DNA of 64,000 nt from Olivibacter jilunii (GTDB lineage Bacteria > Bacteroidota > Bacteroidia > Sphingobacteriales > Sphingobacteriaceae). Shown one piece after another: positions 31,561 through 38,583 of this stretch. Position numbers and translations under genes: made by a program. Position 1 is the stretch's first letter; each line of letters begins with the position of its first letter. The notes under the pieces are model-generated. The model was not told the DNA's origin, searched no databases, and saw only the letters and a program-made list of their open reading frames with translations. The stretch spans positions 124,001-188,000 of the forward strand of contig NZ_LR027849.1 in assembly GCF_900607235.1 (NCBI RefSeq). The letters run 5' to 3'.

Positions 31561-32139
31561 ATGAGAACAAAAGACTTTGATGAGAACGAGATATTAAAGA
31601 AAGCGATTTCTATTTTTTGGGAGAAAGGTTATCATGCGACTTCCCTGTATGATTTAATAGAAGGCCTCGGCATCGGGCGGTCAAGTATTTACCATGCCTT
31701 CGGCGACAAACATAAGCTGTTTGTAAAAGCGCTTGAGCGATATCAGGAGGAAGCCACCGCACGTATTGAAGCCGCCCTGAACGATGCATCCTCCGTTAAA
31801 GAGGGAATTAAGGCACTCTTGCGTATCGGTGTTGTGGATAGGCTAGACAGTGCATGCCCTAAAGGATGTTTTAAGGTGAATACGGAGGTAGAGCTTGCTA
31901 CCCATGATGAATTGATCAGGAAGGTGCTGCGCGAGGATGAACGGCTAATTGAAGAGGCACTGATCAAAGCGATTAAAAAAGGACAGGCTGACAGGCAGAT
32001 CAACGCTTCCAAAGATCCAAAGGTACTTGCGCATTTTTTATGTAACACCATCACGGGGTTGCGCGTGTATTCCAAAGTTCGGAGCGATCGTTCATTTTTC
32101 GAAGGCGTCATCGAAACGGCCTTGTCGGTGTTGGATTAA
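31561..32139 (+). CDS. TetR/AcrR-family regulator
   Basis: A 192-residue repressor. Helix-turn-helix AISIFWEKGYHATSLYDLIEGLGIGRSSIYHAFGDKHKLFVKALERYQ (about residues 13-60). The C-terminal domain has DSACPKGCFKVNTEVELATHD, with two Cys that could sense oxidants or electrophiles. It is paralogous in layout to the TetR at 21768. It follows the interrupted SDR and is the likely ligand-responsive repressor of the 17-bp inverted repeat at 30692. Its ATG directly abuts the T-run of a terminator, so it is either leaderless from a cryptic promoter or dependent on read-through. Confidence 0.92.
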   Translation: MRTKDFDENEILKKAISIFWEKGYHATSLYDLIEGLGIGRSSIYHAFGDKHKLFVKALERYQEEATARIEAALNDASSVKEGIKALLRIGVVDRLDSACPKGCFKVNTEVELATHDELIRKVLREDERLIEEALIKAIKKGQADRQINASKDPKVLAHFLCNTITGLRVYSKVRSDRSFFEGVIETALSVLD

Positions 32140-32150
32140 CCATGTATATC

Positions 32151-32188
32151 TGTTCGCAAGCGTACACCTAGGTGTTCGTAATCGCACA
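32151..32188 (+). promoter_or_regulatory. Tandem palindromes (candidate enhancer sites) of ABC permease gene
   Basis: TGTTCGCAAGCGTACA (32151-32166) and TGTTCGTAATCGCACA (32173-32188), 22 bp apart, each with one mismatched arm base. Same motif, order and distance as at 6535-6571 and 36033-36069. Confidence 0.65.
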
Positions 32189-32241
32189 TTGATTAGCGGG
32201 GAAAGGGGCCGCTGGATGTCTTTTATCAACAAATAAGTAAT

Positions 32242-32257
32242 TTGGCAGCTTTATTGA
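32242..32257 (+). promoter_or_regulatory. Sigma-54-like promoter (TTGGC-N7-TTGA)
   Basis: TTGGC (32242-32246), 7 bp, TTGA (32254-32257), close to the -24/-12 consensus TTGGC-N7-TTGC. It starts 54 bp after the proximal palindrome, as at 36123. Predicted start of transcription near 32268; ATG at 32290. Confidence 0.55.
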
Positions 32258-32289
32258 AGGTGATGGTTACACCCGATAATCTGCATACG

Positions 32290-34674
32290 ATGTTAAAAAA
32301 TTATCTCAAGGTAGCTTGGCGAAATCTGGTTAGAAACAAGGTACATGCCATGATCAATATTTTTGGTCTGGCATTCGGTATGACCATTAGTATCTTGATT
32401 GCTTTATGGATTTGGGATGAGGTGTCATTTAACAAGCGCTTCAAAGATAATGAGCGTATTGTCAAGGTATTACACCATTCTTCCGACGGCCTTCATATCA
32501 ATACCTTTAATACGATATCCATTCCGACAGCCGAAGAACTCAAAGATAAGTTTGCGCAGGATTTTGAGGGAATCGCCTTGTATCGTAATGGGCGAGCAAC
32601 GCTGACAAAAGAGAATGGGGAGGAGAAAGCCATTAGCCAGGGTTTTTATGCTGAACCTGCATTCCCTGCTATTTTATCTCTGAACTTAACAAGGGGATCT
32701 CTTGGTGATTTCACCGACCCATCCACCATCTTAATCAGTGAACGCCTTGCGGCGGTTCTTTTTAACCAAGAGGATCCAATAAATCAGACTATTAAAATAA
32801 ACAATGAATCGTCTGCAAAAGTTATTGGTGTTTACCGGAACTTTGCACCCAATACCGATTTTAATAAACGGGACTTTATTCTTCCCTGGAGTCATTTGCT
32901 TGCGACGAGACCATGGGTTAAAAGGGCTTATAACCAATGGAATAATAATTCCTTTTATATTCTAGCTAAAATAGCGAAGCGTGCTGATTTAAAAAAGGTA
33001 ACTAATAAAGTAAAGAACCTGCTGCTGGGTAAGCCTAATCGGGATGATCATCCCGAGATTATCCTTCAACCTGCTTCTGAATGGCATCTGTACAATGAGT
33101 TCAAAAATGGCAAAAATGTGGGCGGTAATATCCAGTTTGTGTGGATGTTTGGATTAATCGGCGTTTTTGTATGTCTATTGGCCTGTATTAATTTCATGAA
33201 CCTCAGTACTGCGCGATCTCAGAAGCGGGCAACCGAGGTGGGGATTCGAAAGACAGTTGGATCTTCGAAAGCGTATTTGATTATTCAGTTTTTAAGCGAA
33301 TCTGTACTGATTGCATTTTTTTCGGCTCTTGTAGCCATCGTATTGGTTTGGCTAGCCTTGCCTTGGTTCAATAACCTAGCTAATAAGGAGATTGTTTTTC
33401 CATTGCAGGCTCCGCTATTTTGGTTGGCCATTTTTCTGTTTGCACTGTTGGCCGGGCTGTTATCCGGAAGTTATCCGGCGCTATACCTGTCTTCATTTAA
33501 ACCGGTGGGGGTGTTAAAAGGCGTGATGAAGGTGGGACGCTTTGCGGAGATATCGAGGCGCTCGCTAGTTGTTTTTCAGTTTACGGTTTCGCTTTCGCTG
33601 ATTATCGGAACGGTAATCATTTATCAGCAGATAAACTATGTCAAAAACCGACCGTTGGGTTATAATCAAGACGGCTTGATCAGTGTGGAAATAAATACAC
33701 CGGATTTAAGGTTGCCAGGTGTTTATAATGTTTTGCGGAACGAGCTGCTGAATTCGGGGTATGTAGAGAACATGGCTGCGGCCTCTAATACTGCCACCGG
33801 CATCAATAACCATTTTGATGGCTTTGATTGGCCGGGGAAACAGCCTCATATCAATCAAAGTTTTGGCGTCTCTTACGTGACGCATGATTTTGGAAATACG
33901 GTAGCATGGGAATTTAAGGAGGGACGGGGTTTTTCAAGGGATTTTCCGACCGATAGCAATGCGGTTATTCTGAACGAAGCTGCGGTGCGGTATATGGCTT
34001 TACAGCATCCGGTGGGAGAGACGATAAAATTCGAGGATGTGCCCTATAAGGTAATTGGTGTGATTAAGAATGTGTTAATGGAATCGCCTTTTGAGGAAGT
34101 ATACCCCAACGTATTTATGCTGAGTTACAATAACCTGGAAGCGATAACGATTAAGATCAAACCTAACGTAAGCACTGCGAAGGCGCTCAAAGCAATTGAG
34201 GTCGTACTAAAAAAATATGATCCGGCATCGCCATTTGCCTATAGTTTTGTGGATACAGACTATGCAGATAAGTTTTCCTTTGAGCAGAAAATAGGGAGCC
34301 TGGCTTCTTTATTTGCCGGCTTTGCTATTTTTATCAGTTGCTTGGGCATTTTCGGTTTAGCAGCGTTCATGGCCGAACAACGGACCAAGGAGATTGGCGT
34401 ACGGAAGGTGCTGGGAGCGACGGTGTTCAATCTCTGGATTTTACTATCAACGAACTTTTTGCTGTTGGTCGTCATTTCCTTTTGTTTGGCGATTCCTATT
34501 TCGTGGTATATGATGGAAAATTGGTTGGCCGATTATGATTATCGTACGAATATTTCCATATGGGTCTTTGTTTTAACTGCGGTTGGGGCGGTGGTTCTTA
34601 CCCTGGCTACCGTGAGTTTTCAAACGATAAAGGCAGCCTTGGCAAATCCGGTAAAATCGCTGAGGAGTGAATAG
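32290..34674 (+). CDS. FtsX-like (MacB-type) ABC transporter permease
   Basis: A 794-residue inner-membrane protein, paralogue of 4077-6437 and 36164-38551. Start ATG 32290 (MLKNYLKVAWRNLVRNK) matches the family start; an upstream TTG extension would cover the -24/-12 element. N-terminal helix MINIFGLAFGMTISILIALWIW, first FtsX helices after STARSQKRATEVGIRKTVGSS, second after MAEQRTKEIGVRKVLGAT, and the C-terminal ANPVKSLRSE. No ATPase gene adjoins it. Export or envelope role by family; substrate unknown. Confidence 0.92.
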   Translation: MLKNYLKVAWRNLVRNKVHAMINIFGLAFGMTISILIALWIWDEVSFNKRFKDNERIVKVLHHSSDGLHINTFNTISIPTAEELKDKFAQDFEGIALYRNGRATLTKENGEEKAISQGFYAEPAFPAILSLNLTRGSLGDFTDPSTILISERLAAVLFNQEDPINQTIKINNESSAKVIGVYRNFAPNTDFNKRDFILPWSHLLATRPWVKRAYNQWNNNSFYILAKIAKRADLKKVTNKVKNLLLGKPNRDDHPEIILQPASEWHLYNEFKNGKNVGGNIQFVWMFGLIGVFVCLLACINFMNLSTARSQKRATEVGIRKTVGSSKAYLIIQFLSESVLIAFFSALVAIVLVWLALPWFNNLANKEIVFPLQAPLFWLAIFLFALLAGLLSGSYPALYLSSFKPVGVLKGVMKVGRFAEISRRSLVVFQFTVSLSLIIGTVIIYQQINYVKNRPLGYNQDGLISVEINTPDLRLPGVYNVLRNELLNSGYVENMAAASNTATGINNHFDGFDWPGKQPHINQSFGVSYVTHDFGNTVAWEFKEGRGFSRDFPTDSNAVILNEAAVRYMALQHPVGETIKFEDVPYKVIGVIKNVLMESPFEEVYPNVFMLSYNNLEAITIKIKPNVSTAKALKAIEVVLKKYDPASPFAYSFVDTDYADKFSFEQKIGSLASLFAGFAIFISCLGIFGLAAFMAEQRTKEIGVRKVLGATVFNLWILLSTNFLLLVVISFCLAIPISWYMMENWLADYDYRTNISIWVFVLTAVGAVVLTLATVSFQTIKAALANPVKSLRSE

Positions 34675-34707
34675 ATTTTGTTTGCAGCGCTATATGGCGT
34701 GTCAGTT

Positions 34708-35064
34708 TCAGTTTTTCTTTCCGATCCAGCCTAAGTGAGTATGTTTAAAATCGTCATTAAACTTTAATCCATAGCCAAGCGCCCGATCCATGGCCGAATG
34801 TCCAAATAAAATGATGCCGGATAAGCCGAGCATCTGACTATCCAACCAATATGCCAAAATTAAAACGACAATGGCTAGTAATTTATGATGAAAAAAGTTA
34901 TAAAGTGCGGCACCTACCCGTGGGTTGATCACATAACCAAGCATAGAAAGGTCCGGTAAGAGCAAACAGGCAGGGAAAACCCACCAGCTATAGTCCAGTT
35001 GGCTGAATAGGAGTATGGAAAGTAAAAGCTGTCCTAGTTCTTCCAGTTTTAATAGCGTATTCAT
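34708..35064 (-). CDS. DUF4260 membrane protein
   Basis: A 118-residue protein with about four membrane segments (LLLSILLFSQLDYSWWVFPACLLLPDLSMLGYVINPRVGAALYNFFHHKLLAIVVLILAYWL). The D.SM.GY..N...GA..YN..H and GHSAMDRALGYGLKF signatures are those of the DUF4260 family. Start ATG 35064. No function known. Convergent with the permease gene; divergent from the VOC gene at 35329. Confidence 0.88.
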   Translation of the reverse strand: MNTLLKLEELGQLLLSILLFSQLDYSWWVFPACLLLPDLSMLGYVINPRVGAALYNFFHHKLLAIVVLILAYWLDSQMLGLSGIILFGHSAMDRALGYGLKFNDDFKHTHLGWIGKKN

Positions 35065-35328
35065 CAAGGTTTTTATCTTGTTTAGGAACTACCCAATGTG
35101 TCGAGTAAACTTACTTAATACTGTGCATAAATCAAAACTGTCGAAAGCTCAATTTTTCCATTAAAACTTGTTTAAGCTACTAATCCGTTGTCTATTGATT
35201 TTTGTCTTTTACCTTTTATTTCTAACTTTACAATGGTTGTAATCTTCTTTTGCGACCGCCTACACAAGGTGTCTTGATTTTCGTAGTCAATGAAATCTTG
35301 TTTAGAAATGAATTACATGTTTTGAATA

Positions 35329-35772
35329 ATGATTAGAGGACTTTACGAGACGCATATACAGGTGCGTGATCTAGAAATGGCAACCAAGTTTTATACAGAA
35401 GTATTGGGACTTAAGTTTGCACATCGTGATGAAACAAGGCCAATCGTTTTTCTATGGATTGGCCAAGATAAGGAATATATGTTGGGGCTTTGGGAAACCA
35501 AAGAAAACTTTCAGCCACGGCATTTTGCATTTAGGAGTACGAAGGAAGATATCTTAAACCGGGCACAACAGTTTTTAACAGACAGAAGGCTTCAGCCTTA
35601 CAATTTTCTTAACGATGGAAGTGTGCAACCTATGGTGTTTGCTTGGATGCCGGCTTTGGCGATCTATTTCAATGATCCGGATGGCAATCAGCTGGAATTT
35701 ATTTCAATTTTAGATGGTGATGGAAAACCTGAATTGGGGGTAATCTCGTATAAGGATTGGTTAAACCAATAA
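35329..35772 (+). CDS. VOC (glyoxalase/bleomycin-resistance) family protein
   Basis: A 147-residue protein with two beta-alpha-beta-beta-beta modules: LYETHIQVRDLEMATKFYTEVLGLKFAHRDETRPIVFLWIG and FAWMPALAIYFNDPDGNQLEFISIL. His at about 8 and Glu in NQLEFI are the usual metal-ligand positions. Family members are lyases, dioxygenases or resistance proteins; the function here is open. Upstream (35193-35207 and 35272-35286) are sequences resembling the GTTTGATTTTCGTAA AraC half-site, but spaced differently. Confidence 0.88.
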   Translation: MIRGLYETHIQVRDLEMATKFYTEVLGLKFAHRDETRPIVFLWIGQDKEYMLGLWETKENFQPRHFAFRSTKEDILNRAQQFLTDRRLQPYNFLNDGSVQPMVFAWMPALAIYFNDPDGNQLEFISILDGDGKPELGVISYKDWLNQ

Positions 35773-35906
35773 GACCTCCTTAAGCATCTCTAAAGACCGG
35801 AAAGTAAGCCACCGAAGAATCACTTATGATGCTTTCTGTTTTTTCTTATTTAATAACAAGTGTATGTTGGTGTTAGATAAGAAATTTAATTTACTACGAC
35901 GATATC

Positions 35907-35937
35907 TTGCATCTAAAAAAGAAAATAAGTAAATTTG
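35907..35937 (+). promoter_or_regulatory. Promoter TTG-N20-TAAATTTG
   Basis: TTG (35907-35909), 20 bp, and a perfect -7 TAAATTTG (35930-35937). The only thing downstream before the terminator at 35956-36002 is about 15-20 bases, so it would drive a very short transcript. Confidence 0.5.
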
Positions 35938-35942
35938 AATAT

Positions 35943-36002
35943 AGGTTTAGGTTTTAAACCCCTCCTTACCGCCCGGTACAACATGGAGGGGTTTTATTTT
36001 TT
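35943..36002 (+). ncRNA. Candidate small RNA, about 60 nt
   Basis: Inferred from a promoter directly followed by a strong terminator hairpin, with no gene between. No known RNA family is recognised. Lies in the 390-bp gap between the VOC and permease genes. Confidence 0.35.
35956..36002 (+). terminator. Strong intrinsic terminator
   Basis: AAACCCCTCC (35956-35965) pairs with GGAGGGGTTT (35985-35994), followed by TATTTTTTTT. The 19-base loop contains CCGCCCGG. Confidence 0.8.
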
Positions 36003-36032
36003 CAGCATTTTCATAGCGCTACTTAAACAAAC

Positions 36033-36069
36033 TGTACATTACCGCACAGTAGTTGTTCGTATCCGAACA
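36033..36069 (+). promoter_or_regulatory. Tandem palindromes (candidate enhancer sites) of ABC permease gene
   Basis: TGTACATTACCGCACA (36033-36048) and TGTTCGTATCCGAACA (36054-36069, perfect), 21 bp apart. Same arrangement as at 6535 and 32151. Confidence 0.65.
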
Positions 36070-36122
36070 TGATTTAAATGCCTAAATAGGGTTTTGTGAG
36101 CTACAGGAAGGCAATTTGGCTT

Positions 36123-36138
36123 TTGGCTTTGTAATTGT
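36123..36138 (+). promoter_or_regulatory. Sigma-54-like promoter (TTGGC-N7-TTGT)
   Basis: TTGGC (36123-36127), 7 bp, TTGT (36135-36138). It starts 54 bp after the proximal palindrome, exactly as in the promoter at 32242. ATG at 36164. Confidence 0.55.
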
Positions 36139-36163
36139 GCGTTTCTGTAGTAATCCGTTCATT

Positions 36164-38551
36164 ATGCTTATTAACTACTTAAAATCTGCCTGGCGTACAC
36201 TGTGGAAAGATAGGTATTATGCCCTTATCAATGTCTTTGGCTTAGCGGTATCGACCGCCGTATTTCTATTGTTAATTCATTTTGTCCGCTTTGAATATAG
36301 CTATGAGAACTTTATTAAAAAAGCAGATGATTTGTACCGCGTAACGTTGGACAATTATAACGGATCTGAATATGTGGATACCGATTGTGAAACTTTCCCG
36401 CCCTTAGGGCCATTTTTAAAACGGGAAATGCCGGAGGTGCTGGATTTTGCCCGGTTACAAATGTTGGAGGATAATAATGAGATTCAGTATAAGCATCGAG
36501 CTTTCCGGATTGAGCATATTTATGCGGCGGATCCTTCTACTTTTTCTTTATTTGAAGTGCCTTTCGTTAAAGGAGATGCCGACAGTTTTCATCGACCCTA
36601 TCAATTAGTCTTATCTGAAACGGAAGCAAAGCGAATTTTTGGATCGGAAGATCCCATTGGAAAAACTGTTAAGCAAGAAAATACGCTATATACGGTTACC
36701 GGTGTTTTTCAGGACTCACCGGCAAACACACACCTTAAGCTGGATGTATTGGTTTCTTTCTCTTCATTGAATGCATTAGGCTGGTCAATCGATGATAATT
36801 GGGGAGGAAATAACAATTATCTATATATACAATTGCCGCCAAAAATAGATGTCAACGCCTTTAATGCAAAACTACATGCGCTGACGAAGAGCAAGTTAAA
36901 TGAAAGGGTCAGAAACGTTTTTAATGCGGAACCGATTAAATCAATCCACTTGCATTCGCATAAATTCTTCGAACCGGAGGTGAATGGCGATGTTAAAGCG
37001 GTTAATTTTCTGGCCGTTATTGCGCTGTTGATCTTGTTGGTGGGATCGGTGAATTATGTGAACCTTACCACGGCAAGAGCGTCTGATCGGGTGAAAGAGA
37101 TTGGTATGCGTAAATTGTTGGGCTCTTCCAAAGGACTGCTCATTCGCCAACTGCTCTTAGAAACGTTGATTATTAATGTGGCAGCTATAGGTTTTGCGAT
37201 GTTGTTGATCGTTACAGTCTTACCTTTTTATAGACAGCTGATTGGGCGGGATAATCCGGTTGACCTGCCGGGTACTGGATTCTTTTGGTTGAGCATCGCC
37301 TCTTTACTTTTGTTTAATTGCGTTATTTCGGGACTGTATCCGGCTTTTCAATTGGCGGCTACTAAACCGATTAAGGTGGTAGGCCGAGTCTTTACGACCG
37401 ATAAAGAGGGTAGTTTCTTTCGTAAAGCGCTTATTGTGGGGCAGTTTGTAGCTGCCATGGTGGTGCTATCAGCCACCTTAATCGTTTTTCAACAATTGAA
37501 ATTTTTAAAAAACCAGGATATCGGTTTAAACCCCTCGGAACTATTGGTAATCCGTGGGCCAAAAACTGGTGCTGATTCGCTACGTAGCCAAAAAGGTCTG
37601 GCCTTTAAGAATAGCTTGCTCGCCTTGCCCGAAGTGGAGAAGGTCGCACTTTCCGATGCGGTGCCTACAGCGCTGTATGATGTTAGCACTTCTGTGGGAA
37701 TCACACGTTACGGTGCTACCGACAAAAATCGATATAACTACAATCTCTATGGCATAGACGAAGACTTTGTTCCTACCAATGATATCAAATTATCAGCAGG
37801 TAAGAACTTTGAAAAAGGGTCACTAAATGAAAATAAACTCATTATTAACGAAACGGCGGCAAAATTGTTGGGCTTTGAAAGTCCGGCAGCCGCGGTAGGT
37901 GGACTGATCGATTTATGGGGAGCCAAAAGAACGGTTATAGGTGTAATACGTGATTTTCATCAGCATTCTTTAAAGGAAGCCGTGCCACCAATGATCCATT
38001 GGTATAGCACAAGAAGTGATTTCTTTACCGTAAAGCTACAGACCGACCATGTTGCGAGCAGTTTGCTGACGATTGAGAAAGAATGGAAAGCTGTCTACCC
38101 TGAATATGCCCTGAATTATCATTTTATGGACGAACTATTGGATCAGCAGTATCAATCTGACCGTCGATTTGGCGAGGTAGTGGGTGTTTTCTCCGTATTG
38201 GTGCTTCTGATTACCTGTTTGGGTGTTCTGGGTTTAACTACCTATACTATTCATAAACGTACCAAAGAGATCGGTATTCGAAAAGTGCTGGGCGCTTCGA
38301 TACCTGATATCGTAAGCTTATTGTCGTTTGAATTTGTAAGATTGATTGCACTGGCTTTGGTAGTGGCAATTCCCATAACCTGGTATGCCATGAACAACTG
38401 GCTGCAAAATTATGCGCTGCATATCCAGATCCCTTGGTGGGTGTTTGGGCTGGTCGGTTTATTTGCAGTAGGTATCACAATATTAACCTTAAGCTATCAG
38501 ACGGTTAAAGCCGCTTGGATGAATCCGGTTGAGTCCTTAAAAAAGGAATAA
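36164..38551 (+). CDS. FtsX-like (MacB-type) ABC transporter permease
   Basis: A 795-residue permease. Start ATG 36164 (MLINYLKSAWRTLWKDRYYALINVFGLAV); an upstream TTG extension would cover the promoter. It has the same two-module layout as the paralogues: TTARASDRVKEIGMRKLLGSS before the first helix set, THKRTKEIGIRKVLGAS (with YTI before) before the second, and NPVESLKKE at the end. It is more divergent in the first periplasmic domain. Orphan, with no ATPase nearby. Confidence 0.92.
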   Translation: MLINYLKSAWRTLWKDRYYALINVFGLAVSTAVFLLLIHFVRFEYSYENFIKKADDLYRVTLDNYNGSEYVDTDCETFPPLGPFLKREMPEVLDFARLQMLEDNNEIQYKHRAFRIEHIYAADPSTFSLFEVPFVKGDADSFHRPYQLVLSETEAKRIFGSEDPIGKTVKQENTLYTVTGVFQDSPANTHLKLDVLVSFSSLNALGWSIDDNWGGNNNYLYIQLPPKIDVNAFNAKLHALTKSKLNERVRNVFNAEPIKSIHLHSHKFFEPEVNGDVKAVNFLAVIALLILLVGSVNYVNLTTARASDRVKEIGMRKLLGSSKGLLIRQLLLETLIINVAAIGFAMLLIVTVLPFYRQLIGRDNPVDLPGTGFFWLSIASLLLFNCVISGLYPAFQLAATKPIKVVGRVFTTDKEGSFFRKALIVGQFVAAMVVLSATLIVFQQLKFLKNQDIGLNPSELLVIRGPKTGADSLRSQKGLAFKNSLLALPEVEKVALSDAVPTALYDVSTSVGITRYGATDKNRYNYNLYGIDEDFVPTNDIKLSAGKNFEKGSLNENKLIINETAAKLLGFESPAAAVGGLIDLWGAKRTVIGVIRDFHQHSLKEAVPPMIHWYSTRSDFFTVKLQTDHVASSLLTIEKEWKAVYPEYALNYHFMDELLDQQYQSDRRFGEVVGVFSVLVLLITCLGVLGLTTYTIHKRTKEIGIRKVLGASIPDIVSLLSFEFVRLIALALVVAIPITWYAMNNWLQNYALHIQIPWWVFGLVGLFAVGITILTLSYQTVKAAWMNPVESLKKE

Positions 38552-38583
38552 ATATACTGATAGGTCCTGATAAACCCCGAAGG

